This document shows, in pieces, positions 44,133 through 53,555 of a stretch of DNA of 64,000 bases. The position numbers were made by a program, and so were the translations under genes. Source of the stretch: Methylomonas sp. UP202. Lineage in GTDB: Bacteria; Pseudomonadota; Gammaproteobacteria; Methylococcales; Methylomonadaceae. How positions within the stretch are numbered: position 1 is the first letter of the stretch; each line of letters starts with the position of its first letter. The notes under the pieces are model-generated. The model worked only from the letters and a program-made list of their open reading frames with translations. It did no database searches and was not told the origin of the DNA. The DNA lies in assembly GCF_029910655.1 (NCBI RefSeq), contig NZ_CP123897.1, positions 4,329,547-4,393,546 on the forward strand, in the 5' to 3' direction.

Positions 44133-44771
44133 TCACGCAATACGGCTAGCCAGCACTTTATCGATCAAACCGTATTCGACGGCTTGGTCGGCGCTGAGAA
44201 AATTGTCCCTATCGGTATCTTGCTCGATTTTTTGCAAGGTCTGTCCAGTATGATTGGCTAAAACCTTGTTCAAACGATCGCGAATCGCCAGAATTTCCCG
44301 CGCATGAATATCGATATCGGACGCCTGCCCTTGGAAACCGCCCAAGGGCTGGTGAATCATCACTCTGGAATGCGGCAGGCAGTAACGCTTGCCGGCCGCG
44401 CCGCCCGCCAACAGCAAGGCTCCCATACTGGCGGCCTGGCCGATGCACATTGTGCTGACGTCCGGTTTGATGAACTGCATCGTATCGTAAATCGCCATCC
44501 CGGCCGTTACCGAACCGCCCGGCGAATTGATATACAAATGAATGTCCTTGTCCGGATTTTCCGATTCCAGAAACAACAGTTGGGCCACAACCAGATTAGC
44601 CATGTAATCCTCAACCTTGCCGACCAGAAATATCACCCGCTCTTTCAACAGACGGGAGTAAATGTCGAACGATCTTTCCCCACGGGCTGTTTGTTCAACC
44701 ACTATAGGCACCAACCCGCCAGCGGCCTGGGGTGCCATCATATCGTTCATCGCATTTTGGTTAAACATCAT
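44133..44771 (-). CDS. clpP: ATP-dependent Clp protease proteolytic subunit ClpP
   Basis: A 212-aa serine peptidase. The catalytic triad is visible: Ser in '[14 protein letters not shown]', His in '[12 protein letters not shown]', and Asp in '[15 protein letters not shown]'. '[16 protein letters not shown]' forms the oxyanion region. The first ATG (44771) is taken; a second ATG follows directly. The short N-terminal propeptide is normal. Clp barrels degrade unfolded and tagged proteins with ClpX. It starts 15 nt after the trigger factor gene. Confidence 0.97.
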   Translation of the reverse strand: MMFNQNAMNDMMAPQAAGGLVPIVVEQTARGERSFDIYSRLLKERVIFLVGKVEDYMANLVVAQLLFLESENPDKDIHLYINSPGGSVTAGMAIYDTMQFIKPDVSTMCIGQAASMGALLLAGGAAGKRYCLPHSRVMIHQPLGGFQGQASDIDIHAREILAIRDRLNKVLANHTGQTLQKIEQDTDRDNFLSADQAVEYGLIDKVLASRIA

Positions 44772-44785
44772 AAGCCCTCATTTAG

Positions 44786-46081
44786 TTAACGTTTTTCCAT
44801 AACTTCATCAAATCCTACCGTCACGTCGGTGATTTTAGCCTGACTTACTATCCAAGCAACAGCCTGATCTTCCAAAACCATCTGCTGAACCTCGTTCAAG
44901 CGGGCTTTATCCGCGTAGTACCAATTGATGACGTCTTCCGGACGCTCGTAACTTTTTGCCATGTCTTCAACGACTTCGCGCACTTTATCGGCGTCGACTT
45001 TAATCTCGTTCTTCTGAATAATCTCGCCCAAAATCAAGCCTAGCGCGACGCGACGTTTTGCCTGCGCCTCGAAAGTATCGCGGGGAAGATTCAGGTCTTC
45101 CAGCTTCAACCGCATGTTTTTGGCACGTTCGGCGTAGGGCTGCATCAGAGCTTCGACTTCTTGATCGATCAATGCGTTCGGAATCGTAAACGTGATGTTT
45201 TCGAACAAAGCATCCATCGCGGCGGTTTTCAATTTGTTTTTCAGTGCGTTGACCAACTCCCGATCCATATTGGCGCGAACGTCCGAACGGAAGGCCGCAA
45301 GCTCACCCTCTTCCACTCCATAAGCCTTGATGAACTCTTCGTTGACTTCCGGCAAGACCGGTTCTTCGATTTTGACGAGTTCCACCTCGAACTCAGCCGG
45401 TTTGCCCGCCAGTTTCGGGTTGTTGTACTGTTCTGGGAAAGTCGCTATAAAAGTCTTGGTGGCGCCGACCGACAAACCCTTCAATTCGTCTTCAAAACCG
45501 GGAATCATTTGCTTGGCGCCAATTTCGACTTTGTAATTCTCGACTTTACCGTCGGTGAAATTCTCGCCTTCGGAGACACCCGAAAAATGAATCGTCACTT
45601 GATCGCCTTCTTGCGAGGCCCTCTCGGTTTCCGCCCAAGTTTTCTTTTGTTGACGCAACTTTTCGATCATCGCATCGACATCCGCTTCCTCGACCGTGGC
45701 GTTCGGACGCTCGATTTGCAGCGCGGATATGCCATCCAGGGTCACTTCCGGGTAGACTTCGAACTCCGCGACGTACTCGAAACCCTCGGTCTTTTCGCTG
45801 GGATGGATATGCGGATGACCGGCCGGCACCAGCTCCTGTTGCTGAAGAGCTTCGAAATACGTCGTTTGAATTAAATCCCCGGTCACTTCACCACGCACTC
45901 GTTCACCATACAGTTTCCTGATCATGCTGGCCGGCACCTTGCCCGGCCGAAACCCATCCACTTTGACTTCCCGCCCCAAGCGCTTCAAACGAGTTTCCAT
46001 TTTTTCCTGAACCACGGCGTCAGGAATGCTGACGGTCATTTTTCGGCTTAATTCGGATGTCTTCTCGACAGAAACTTGCAT
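44786..46081 (-). CDS. tig: Trigger factor
   Basis: A 431-aa ribosome-bound chaperone. The ribosome-binding signature is 'KVDGFRPGKVPASMIRKLYG' in the N-domain. The PPIase (FKBP-like) domain runs about 150-245 ('EGDQVTIHFSGVSEGENF'). The C-terminal helical arms follow ('DVRANMDRELVNALKNKLK'). It binds nascent chains at the exit tunnel. First of the tig-clpP-clpX-lon block. Confidence 0.96.
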   Translation of the reverse strand: MQVSVEKTSELSRKMTVSIPDAVVQEKMETRLKRLGREVKVDGFRPGKVPASMIRKLYGERVRGEVTGDLIQTTYFEALQQQELVPAGHPHIHPSEKTEGFEYVAEFEVYPEVTLDGISALQIERPNATVEEADVDAMIEKLRQQKKTWAETERASQEGDQVTIHFSGVSEGENFTDGKVENYKVEIGAKQMIPGFEDELKGLSVGATKTFIATFPEQYNNPKLAGKPAEFEVELVKIEEPVLPEVNEEFIKAYGVEEGELAAFRSDVRANMDRELVNALKNKLKTAAMDALFENITFTIPNALIDQEVEALMQPYAERAKNMRLKLEDLNLPRDTFEAQAKRRVALGLILGEIIQKNEIKVDADKVREVVEDMAKSYERPEDVINWYYADKARLNEVQQMVLEDQAVAWIVSQAKITDVTVGFDEVMEKR

Positions 46082-46175
46082 TGCATTACCTCGAACAAAT
46101 TAAAAAAATAAATGGGGGAATCGATCAGCGGAGCCAGCTAAAGACTTGGACGCAGTATCCATGCGTAAGAGACTA

Positions 46176-46259
<84 letters not shown>

Positions 46260-46277
46260 AAAATAAATGAACGCGGC

Positions 46278-46306
46278 ATTATAATCAGCCGCCCCCCCAA
46301 ACACAA
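46278..46306 (-). promoter_or_regulatory. Sigma-70 promoter of tRNA-Leu
   Basis: On the minus strand TTGTGT (46301-46306) and a perfect TATAAT (46278-46283) are 17 nt apart. The start point falls about 12 nt before the mature tRNA 5' end. A C-rich tract separates the two boxes on the plus strand. Confidence 0.75.
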
Positions 46307-46327
46307 CCCGGCCCGTCTGATTCCGGC

Positions 46328-46807
46328 ATGACCCTATCCGAAACTCGCATTTTATTGCTACTGATGTGGCTAACGACTTTTTCCTGCCGCCTTGAAGCCG
46401 CGTCCCAAGATTCGGGTTTCAACACTTTGATCAATTTGCCCGACCAACACTTGGCATTGTGGGTTTCTATCGCGGCCGATCGCGACAGCCGCGAAAGAGG
46501 ATTGATGCACAGACGGGAATTGGGGCGACGAGAAGGCATGTTGTTTGTTTATCCCAGCGCCAGACGCATCTCGATCTGGATGAAAAATACCTTACTACCG
46601 TTGGATGTGCTGTTCTTGGACGACAGCGGCCGCGTCGTCGCCATCCTTGATAATTTACCGCCCTGCCGCAGGGATCCGTGCCGGGTTTACCAAATCGCAC
46701 GCGCGACCAAGTACATGCTGGAAGTCAATGCCGGCTTCGCGGCGGACAACGGACTATCGATCGGCCAAGCTCTCGCCTTGCCCGAAGTCCCTTATGCGGA
46801 GGAATAA
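46328..46807 (+). CDS. DUF192 family secreted protein
   Basis: A 159-aa protein. The signal peptide is MTLSETRILLLLMWLTTFSC; a lipobox-like Cys at 20 is possible. The DUF192 signature follows: 'ALWVSIAADRDSRERGLMHR', 'GMLFVYPSARRISIWMKNTL', 'PLDVLFLDDSGRVVAI' and 'YMLEVNAGFAADNGLSIG'. The function is unknown; the fold is a small beta-barrel exported to the periplasm. It is a single gene between tRNA-Leu and convergent topA. Confidence 0.9.
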   Translation: MTLSETRILLLLMWLTTFSCRLEAASQDSGFNTLINLPDQHLALWVSIAADRDSRERGLMHRRELGRREGMLFVYPSARRISIWMKNTLLPLDVLFLDDSGRVVAILDNLPPCRRDPCRVYQIARATKYMLEVNAGFAADNGLSIGQALALPEVPYAEE

Positions 46808-46867
46808 CCGGAAGCGTCTAGTTTTTCAGGCCCACCCGCCAACGTCCTCGATTACCCCAATCGAGTT

Positions 46868-49186
46868 TTAAGCGGGTCCGTTAACATCGTCAGGATCGCC
46901 TTCGTAAGGCGTTGCATATTTACACTCTTTTTGCGGGCAAACTTTTTCCGTTCCGCGCCGCTTAGTGGTTTTCAACGTCAAAATCGGCCAATGACACTCC
47001 GGACAGGCTTCCTTAATCGGCGCGTCCCATAGCGCGTAGTCGCACTTGGGATACTCGGAGCAGGAATAGAAAATTTTGCCGCTGCGAGCCTTGCGCTTAA
47101 GGATATTGCCTCGCTTGCACTGCGGACACTCAACACCGGTGTCCTGCGGCTTTTCCAGCGGTTCGATGTGTTTGCACTTGGGATAGGCACTACACCCCAG
47201 AAACTTGCCGTACCGCCCAGTCTTGATAACCAACGGCGACGCGCACTTCGGACAATCGCGACCTTCGGCCACCTCCGGCTCGGCAGTTGTCGCGCTGCTC
47301 TCCTCGCCGATATTTCGGGTATAAGAACAGGTTGGGTAATTGGTACAGCCGATGAAACGACCGTTACGCCCCAAACGGATCGACAGCGGGCTACCGCATT
47401 CCGGGCAGGCCTCGTCTATGCTTTCCTGGGTCACATCCTTGCGCTGCACACTCTCTTCTTTCTCGTTAATCAATTGCGTGAACGGCCGCCAAAAGTCGTT
47501 CATCAACGGAATCCAATCCTTCTCGCCGCGCGACACCGCATCCAAGTCGTCTTCCAGATTGGCGGTAAAGCTGTAATCGACGTATTTGGTGAAATGTTCG
47601 GTCAGGAACTTGTTGACGATGCGCCCGACATCGGTCGGATAAAACCGCTTATTTTCTATCGTCACGTATTCGCGATTTTGCAAGGTCGAGATAATCGTCG
47701 CGTAAGTGGACGGACGACCGATGCCGTGTTCTTCCAGAGCCTTGACCAGACTCGCCTCGCTGTAACGCGGCGGCGGCTCGGTAAAATGCTGCGTCGCGGC
47801 GATGTCGTTCAACACCACCGGGCGGCCTTCTTCCATCGGCGGCAACAGACTGTCCTGATCGTCGGCGGCTTCCTTGCTGTCGTCCACGCCTTCCAAATAC
47901 ACCTTCATGAAGCCGGGATTGGTCACCGTGGAACCGGTGGCACGAAACACGTTCTGTTCGCTACCGCAATTCAGATCGACTGCCACTTGATTCAAGGTGG
48001 CGTGGATCATCTGACAGGCGACGGTTCGCTTCCAGATAAGATCATAGAGCTTGAATTGCTCCGCGCTAAGCCGGTTTTTTACCAGTTCCGGCAAACGCTG
48101 TACCGAGGTCGGCCGAATCGCCTCGTGGGCTTCCTGAGCGTTTTTTGATTTGGTTTTAAACTGCCGAGGTTCCTTGGGCACGTCCGCCGCACCGTATTTT
48201 TCGGCGATCAGGGCGCGAATGTCGGCGATGGCTTCGTCGGCCAGATTGACCGAGTCGGTACGCATATAGGAAATCAAACCGACGGTCTCGCCCCCCAGAT
48301 CGATGCCCTCGTAGAGTTGCTGCGCGACCATCATCGTTCGCTTAGTCGTGAAACCCAACTTACGCGCCGCTTCCTGTTGCAATGTCGAGGTTATGAACGG
48401 CGGCGCCGGATTCTTGCTTCGTTGCTTTTTTTCCAGTTTGGCGACGATCAACTTGCCGTCGGCCTGTTCCAGCAGTGACTGCTTGGCTGCGGTGGCGGCT
48501 ACTTCGTCGGTAAAACTGAATTGATTGAGTTTCTCGCCGCAGTAGTGCGTCAACTTGGCTTTGAAAGGCTGACCTTGCGCGCTGGCGTCGGCGGTATGCG
48601 ACCAATATTCGCGAGTTTTAAACGCCTCGATTTCCAATTCGCGCTCGACGATCATCCGCAACGCAGGGCTTTGCACGCGGCCGGCCGATAAACCGCGCCG
48701 GATCTTTTTCCACAATAGCGGCGACAGGTTGAAACCGACCAAATAATCCAAGGCCCGCCGCGCTTGCTGGGCGTTGACCAGATTATTGGAAAGTTCCGTC
48801 GGATGAGCGATCGCTTCGGTAACGGCTTTTTTGGTAATTTCGTGGAAGACTACCCGCAGAACTTCCTTATCCTTGAGCAGCTTCTTTTCCTTCAAATGCT
48901 CGTAGACGTGCCAGGAAATCGCTTCACCCTCGCGATCAGGGTCTGTTGCCAGATACAAAGTATCGACATTTTTCAGAGCTTTGCCGATTTCCTGCAAGTG
49001 GCGCTGATTGCGATCGATGACCTGATACTTCATCGAGAAACCGTTTTCCGGATCGACGGCGCCCTCCTTGGGAATCAAATCTCGAACATGACCGTATGAA
49101 GCCAGCACCTGGAAGTCTTTTCCAAGGTATTTTTCGATGGTTTTACATTTAGCCGGAGACTCTACGATGACTAAACTCTTGCTCAT
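46868..49186 (-). CDS. topA: DNA topoisomerase I
   Basis: A 772-aa type IA topoisomerase that relaxes negative supercoils. The Toprim domain starts 'MSKSLVIVESPAKCKTIEKY' with the acidic triad in 'YLATDPDREGEAISWH'. The active-site tyrosine is in 'GLISYMRTDSVN'. The C-terminus holds four Cys4 zinc ribbons, each of the type 'CPECGSPLSIRLGRNGRF' and ending in YPKC or YPTC; the last ends with CPQKEC. It ends the unit LysM gene-dprA-smg-topA, 15 nt after smg. Confidence 0.97.
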   Translation of the reverse strand: MSKSLVIVESPAKCKTIEKYLGKDFQVLASYGHVRDLIPKEGAVDPENGFSMKYQVIDRNQRHLQEIGKALKNVDTLYLATDPDREGEAISWHVYEHLKEKKLLKDKEVLRVVFHEITKKAVTEAIAHPTELSNNLVNAQQARRALDYLVGFNLSPLLWKKIRRGLSAGRVQSPALRMIVERELEIEAFKTREYWSHTADASAQGQPFKAKLTHYCGEKLNQFSFTDEVAATAAKQSLLEQADGKLIVAKLEKKQRSKNPAPPFITSTLQQEAARKLGFTTKRTMMVAQQLYEGIDLGGETVGLISYMRTDSVNLADEAIADIRALIAEKYGAADVPKEPRQFKTKSKNAQEAHEAIRPTSVQRLPELVKNRLSAEQFKLYDLIWKRTVACQMIHATLNQVAVDLNCGSEQNVFRATGSTVTNPGFMKVYLEGVDDSKEAADDQDSLLPPMEEGRPVVLNDIAATQHFTEPPPRYSEASLVKALEEHGIGRPSTYATIISTLQNREYVTIENKRFYPTDVGRIVNKFLTEHFTKYVDYSFTANLEDDLDAVSRGEKDWIPLMNDFWRPFTQLINEKEESVQRKDVTQESIDEACPECGSPLSIRLGRNGRFIGCTNYPTCSYTRNIGEESSATTAEPEVAEGRDCPKCASPLVIKTGRYGKFLGCSAYPKCKHIEPLEKPQDTGVECPQCKRGNILKRKARSGKIFYSCSEYPKCDYALWDAPIKEACPECHWPILTLKTTKRRGTEKVCPQKECKYATPYEGDPDDVNGPA

Positions 49187-49201
49187 GCTATCCGTGTACT
49201 A

Positions 49202-49669
49202 TCAATGCAAAGAAGTCGGAATCAGATCGTAAACGATATCTTCCATTCTAGAGAAAGCGGCGCTGTCACCGGGCTGACTCAGCAGCACCATCAACACGAT
49301 CCATTTCAACTTGTCCAACGTAATCTCTTCTTCCTTTAGCGCCATCGCCCGATCAATGGCAATCTCCCGATTCGCCGGACTTAAGATACCGGTGTGCTCC
49401 AGATACATCAGAAAGTCGCGGCATTCGAGATCGAAAACAGCCATTTCCTGACTGCCGAATATCCGAAAGGACGGGGAAGCGATCGTCGAGATGGTTTCAA
49501 TATCGGCCAGCGACTCCAGCCAATCGAAGGCTCTATTGACATCGGGCTGCTGAAAACCGGCATCCAGCAGTTCGCTGGCAATGACCGAAGTGTCGGGATA
49601 GTTATCGCTATCGCCGTCGAGATAGTTTTCGAACAGATAGATGAGCACATCAAAAATGTCTTCTTTCAT
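49202..49669 (-). CDS. smg: Smg family protein (DUF494)
   Basis: A 155-aa acidic protein with the family start MKEDIFDVLIYLFENYLDGD and 'FRIFGSQEMAVFDLECRDFL'. Its function is not established; it is almost always next to dprA and topA, as here (9 nt and 15 nt gaps). Confidence 0.93.
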   Translation of the reverse strand: MKEDIFDVLIYLFENYLDGDSDNYPDTSVIASELLDAGFQQPDVNRAFDWLESLADIETISTIASPSFRIFGSQEMAVFDLECRDFLMYLEHTGILSPANREIAIDRAMALKEEEITLDKLKWIVLMVLLSQPGDSAAFSRMEDIVYDLIPTSLH

Positions 49670-49678
49670 TAAAAGCCT

Positions 49679-50776
49679 TTACTTGATTCTGAGGTAGCTA
49701 CCGCCGGCGACCCCGGCTATATAGCCCTGCAGCTCCAGCACCAACAGCATCGACGACACTTCCTCCGCCGCCCAGCTACTGTTCCGGACCAACGTATCAA
49801 CCGTTGTGGGGCTGTACGGAATCAAATTCAATAGATTTTGTTGTTCCAGGTCAAGCGCCGTCTGCGGTAATTCGGGGCCAGACCGCATACTGCGTTGATT
49901 GTATTGGCCTAATTCCTCAAAAATATCATCGGCGGTTTCCACCAATTTAGCGCCTTGCCGGATCAAACCGTTGCAACCGCGCGCCAGTGGGTTGTGAATC
50001 GAGCCCGGAATCGCAAACACTTCGCGGTTTTGTTCCAAGGCTAAGCGGGCGGTAATCAACGAACCGCTCTGTTGGGCAGCCTCGACGACCAGCAAACCAA
50101 CGCACAATCCGCTAATGATGCGATTCCGTTTGGGGAAATGTCCGGCGTTCGCGGTGGTACCCGGCGGAAATTCAGAAACCAACGCACCTTTCGCGGCGAT
50201 TTCAGTGGCCAGCGCTTTGTGGCAAGCCGGATAAACTCGATCCAAACCGGTGCCGGCCACCGCGACGGTGTTACCGCCAACGCTTAACGCGCCCCAGTGG
50301 CTGGCGGCGTCTATGCCGAGCGCCATGCCGCTGGTTACGGTATAGCCGGCCTCGGCCAGGGCCTTGGCGAACTCGGTCGCGGTATCCACCCCCGGTGGCG
50401 ACGGATTACGACTGCCGACGATGGCCAGTTGCGGCTCCAACAACAGTTCCGGTTTTCCTTTGACGAACAATACCGGCGGCGGATCGGCGATTTCCCGAAG
50501 TTGGGCCGGATATTCCGGATCATCCAGCGTCAGAATGTAATTTCCGGCTTGGGACAGCCAAGACAAATCGTAGTCGACACGTTGCCAGTCCGGCTGAAGA
50601 ATGGCATCGATTTGCCGTTCGCTAAAGTCGAGCGACCTTAAATCGGCGCGGGACGCGGCCAACACATCGGCGGGCGAGAACCGCTCCAACAATCGCCTCA
50701 CCGATTTGCCGCCGATGCCCGGCATGCGCAGAAGAGCCAGCCACTGCCGAGTTTCGGGATGCCCAGCGTCTTTCAA
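49679..50776 (-). CDS. dprA: DNA-processing protein DprA (Smf)
   Basis: A 365-aa protein that loads RecA on incoming single-stranded DNA in natural transformation. The start is a TTG at 50776 (MKDAGHPETRQWLALL), chosen because no ATG lies before the conserved 'WLALLRMPGIGGKSVRRLLE'. The Rossmann-like core is 'LAIVGSRNPSPPGVDTATEF', 'TSGMALGIDAASHWGAL' and 'FPPGTTANAGHFPKRNRIIS'. The C-terminal winged-helix (DML1-like) part ends 'LVLELQGYIAGVAGGSYLR'. It follows the LysM gene by 40 nt. Confidence 0.95.
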   Translation of the reverse strand: MKDAGHPETRQWLALLRMPGIGGKSVRRLLERFSPADVLAASRADLRSLDFSERQIDAILQPDWQRVDYDLSWLSQAGNYILTLDDPEYPAQLREIADPPPVLFVKGKPELLLEPQLAIVGSRNPSPPGVDTATEFAKALAEAGYTVTSGMALGIDAASHWGALSVGGNTVAVAGTGLDRVYPACHKALATEIAAKGALVSEFPPGTTANAGHFPKRNRIISGLCVGLLVVEAAQQSGSLITARLALEQNREVFAIPGSIHNPLARGCNGLIRQGAKLVETADDIFEELGQYNQRSMRSGPELPQTALDLEQQNLLNLIPYSPTTVDTLVRNSSWAAEEVSSMLLVLELQGYIAGVAGGSYLRIK

Positions 50777-50816
50777 GTGAGGCCCGAAGGTCTCGAGGGA
50801 ACTTGAAGGTCCCGCG

Positions 50817-51851
50817 TCAAGGCGTTTGCACCCGATCCAAGGTGTGCATCGCCGCGGTGGCCTTCATCACTAATGCATAACTGACCCGTTCGAACGGCCG
50901 AAATACCATCAGAACCCCAGCCTGCTCATCCGGCATTTTCACCGCGACTGGCTGCTGAGACTGATAGCGATCCAGTATCATCTGCCCGCGCCGGTAGACG
51001 TCCAGAGTATGCCCGGCTTCCAAACCGTCGGCGCTACCCCGGTCGATGACCACGACATCGTGCTGGCCGATTTGCGACACGCCCCCCATGACCCGAATGA
51101 TGCTGCCGACCACCCGTTTTTCCGGCGGACGCGGAAAATAGTTCAAGGCCATTTCGCCCGCCGCGGTCGGCATCAAACGGTCGCCGCGTTGAATCTCGGT
51201 ATCCGACTTATTGACCGCGAACGTGGCCGGATCGCCAATATCCTGCAGGGTTGCGTCGGCGACGAATTGCGCCTCGTAACCGAGAATTTCCTGACTCAGC
51301 GGATCGACATAAGGCTTTCCCTGCCGGAAGATTGTGTACCCCAGGCTTTGCGGCTCGTCGATACCCCGTACGTAAACACCGTCGCCGGCACCGGCGATCA
51401 GATGCTCGCCGACGAAACCGATCACGTAAGGCGCGTTTTGCAATTCCTCGGCGCTGACCACTTTCGGCGAATTCAAAAACTGGACGATCGCATCGCTCGG
51501 AATCATTTGCACCGCGCGGTCCACGGCCGATTCTCGCACCTTGGGCAGCACTTTTTCGTCGCCGCCCGGCGGTGTCAAACTCAGACGCGGCGCGCCGTTG
51601 ACGTAGGAAAAATAAAGCGTATCGCCCGGATAAATCCAGTGCGGGTCCTTAATCAGAGGGTTGTTACGCCAAAGTTCCGGCCATTGCCAGGGGTGTTGCA
51701 AGAACCTCCCGGAGATGTCCCACAGAGTATCCCCCCTGACCACGGTGTACTGGTCAGGATGGTTGGGATTGATTTGCAACTCGTCGGCCCGAACCGCGGC
51801 GCATGCCAGAGCCAGGAAAAGCAAAACTGCCGGTAAGGTGCGCGAAAACAT
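50817..51851 (-). CDS. LysM-domain secreted protein
   Basis: A 344-aa protein. The start is the ATG at 51851 (AGGAC upstream), giving a signal peptide MFSRTLPAVLLFLALACAAV. A LysM domain follows directly: 'YTVVRGDTLWDISGRFLQHP' to 'IYPGDTLYFSY' (about 30-80). The rest is beta-rich with 'VVIDRGSADGLEAGHTLDVY', similar to LysM proteins encoded next to dprA in many gammaproteobacteria. It probably binds peptidoglycan in the periplasm. First gene of the unit with dprA, smg and topA; def is divergent. Confidence 0.92.
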   Translation of the reverse strand: MFSRTLPAVLLFLALACAAVRADELQINPNHPDQYTVVRGDTLWDISGRFLQHPWQWPELWRNNPLIKDPHWIYPGDTLYFSYVNGAPRLSLTPPGGDEKVLPKVRESAVDRAVQMIPSDAIVQFLNSPKVVSAEELQNAPYVIGFVGEHLIAGAGDGVYVRGIDEPQSLGYTIFRQGKPYVDPLSQEILGYEAQFVADATLQDIGDPATFAVNKSDTEIQRGDRLMPTAAGEMALNYFPRPPEKRVVGSIIRVMGGVSQIGQHDVVVIDRGSADGLEAGHTLDVYRRGQMILDRYQSQQPVAVKMPDEQAGVLMVFRPFERVSYALVMKATAAMHTLDRVQTP

Positions 51852-52110
51852 AGGAAGTCCTGAAAAAACCGAGCTAAACGAGACAAATGACAATTCCGAG
51901 ACCGAAAGTCAGGCTATTGATGGCCCCTTGATTTGTTGGCCGCGCCGCAACGGTAACATGATGGATGACGGCGCACAGTTTAGATGATTTGCGATGGAAT
52001 GCCAGCCCCGCGCCGGCTTCGCCGCCGAGGCCATCCCCGCTCCGAATTCAAAGCCGAACCGATTTCGGATAAAATTAGCGGCTTACCGATACAATTAACT
52101 GGAGTAATGG

Positions 52111-52617
52111 GTGAGTATTCTTAAGATCCTGGAATTTCCCGACAAACGGCTGCGCACGGTCGCCGCGGAAGTCAGCCAGGTCGACGACGACATCAAAACC
52201 CTGGTCGATGATATGCTGGAGACGATGTACGCCGCCAAGGGCGTCGGCCTGGCCGCGACGCAGGTCAACGTGCATAAGCGCGTACTGGTTATGGACGTCA
52301 GCGAGAACAAGGACGAACCGATCTGCCTGATCAACCCGGAAATCATCGAGCGCGACGGCGTCGAGGAATCCGAGGAAGGCTGCCTATCGGTTCCCGGCTT
52401 TTTCGAGAAAGTCAGTCGCGCCGAGCATATCAAGGTCCGGGCACTAAACCGCGACGGCCAAAACTTTGAAATTGAAGCCAGAGACCTGTTGGCCGTCTGC
52501 ATACAACACGAAATGGACCATTTGCTCGGCAAGCTGTTCGTCGACTACCTGTCCCCTTTCAAACGCAACCGGATCAAGGCCAAATTGGACAAAATCCACA
52601 AGTCTCAGGGCTTATAA
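52111..52617 (+). CDS. def: Peptide deformylase
   Basis: A 168-aa metalloenzyme that removes the formyl group from new proteins. The start is a GTG at 52111 ([16 protein letters not shown]), with GGAG 7 nt upstream. The three family motifs are present: '[10 protein letters not shown]', 'EGCLSVPGF' (metal Cys) and '[12 protein letters not shown]' (metal His and catalytic Glu). It is 11 nt before fmt, which encodes the opposite step; then rsmB follows. Confidence 0.97.
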   Translation: MSILKILEFPDKRLRTVAAEVSQVDDDIKTLVDDMLETMYAAKGVGLAATQVNVHKRVLVMDVSENKDEPICLINPEIIERDGVEESEEGCLSVPGFFEKVSRAEHIKVRALNRDGQNFEIEARDLLAVCIQHEMDHLLGKLFVDYLSPFKRNRIKAKLDKIHKSQGL

Positions 52618-52628
52618 AGGACTTCCCG

Positions 52629-53555
52629 ATGAACATCGTCTTCGCCGGCACGCCGGACTTCGCGGTACCGACGCTGCAAGCCCTGATCGCTTCGCGGCAT
52701 CGAGTCGTCGCGGCTTACACCCAGCCCGACCGCCCCGCCGGTCGTGGCCGAAAGCTGACCGCCAGTCCGGTCAAGACCCTGGCTATGACGCACGACATTC
52801 CAGTCTACCAACCGGAAAACTTCAAACAACCTGGCGCGATTGAAGCGCTGGCGGCCTTACAGCCGGATTTACTGGTGGTGGTCGCCTATGGGCTGATCCT
52901 GCCGCAGGCCGTACTCGACATTCCCAAATTCGGCAGCCTCAACGTCCACGGCTCGCTACTGCCGCGCTGGCGCGGCGCGGCCCCCATCCATCGCGCCGTG
53001 ATGGCCGGCGATGTCGAGACCGGCATCACGATCATGAAAGTTGTCAAAAAGCTGGATGCCGGCGACATGCTGTACAAAGTCGCCTGCCCGATCGGCCCGA
53101 CGTCGACCAGCAGCGAACTGCACGACCGCCTTGCACTGATGGGCGCGGAAGGCTTAGTCACAGTCGTCGATCAAATCGCCGCCGGCAACCTGGTCGCCGA
53201 GCCGCAGGACGAAGCGCTCGTCACCTACGCCCACAAACTCGAAAAAGCCGAAGCGATTCTGGATTGGTCGGAATCCGCCGATGCGTTGGACCGCAAAATT
53301 CGTGGTCTGAATGCCTGGCCGGTCGCGCAAACCAGCTTCGACGGTCAAGTGTTGCGCGTGTGGCGGGCCGCCGTGGTAGCCCGGCCGCTCCGCGGCGCGC
53401 CGGGAACGGTGGATTGCGGCGAGCACGCTTTGGACGTCGCCACCGGCGCCGGCACCTTGCGGCTGCTGGAAGTGCAGTTACCGGGCGGCAAACGGCTGAA
53501 CGCCCGCGACTTCCTGAACGCCCATCCGGCCGACGGCGCGGTGTTGGGATTATGA
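52629..53555 (+). CDS. fmt: Methionyl-tRNA formyltransferase
   Basis: A 308-aa enzyme that formylates initiator Met-tRNA with 10-formyl-tetrahydrofolate. N-domain motifs are 'IVFAGTPDFAVPTLQALIAS', 'NVHGSLLPRWRGAAPIHRAV' (SLLP, catalytic Asn/His region) and 'GITIMKVVKKLDAGDML'. The C-domain ends 'GGKRLNARDFLNAHPADGAV'. The start ATG has AAGGA upstream. The stop overlaps the rsmB start (ATGA). Confidence 0.97.
   Translation: MNIVFAGTPDFAVPTLQALIASRHRVVAAYTQPDRPAGRGRKLTASPVKTLAMTHDIPVYQPENFKQPGAIEALAALQPDLLVVVAYGLILPQAVLDIPKFGSLNVHGSLLPRWRGAAPIHRAVMAGDVETGITIMKVVKKLDAGDMLYKVACPIGPTSTSSELHDRLALMGAEGLVTVVDQIAAGNLVAEPQDEALVTYAHKLEKAEAILDWSESADALDRKIRGLNAWPVAQTSFDGQVLRVWRAAVVARPLRGAPGTVDCGEHALDVATGAGTLRLLEVQLPGGKRLNARDFLNAHPADGAVLGL

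Noticed and set aside
53264-53551. N-terminal extension of RsmB
   Set aside because: It is the end of fmt in another frame; the ATG at 53552 overlaps the fmt stop and starts the NusB-like domain.
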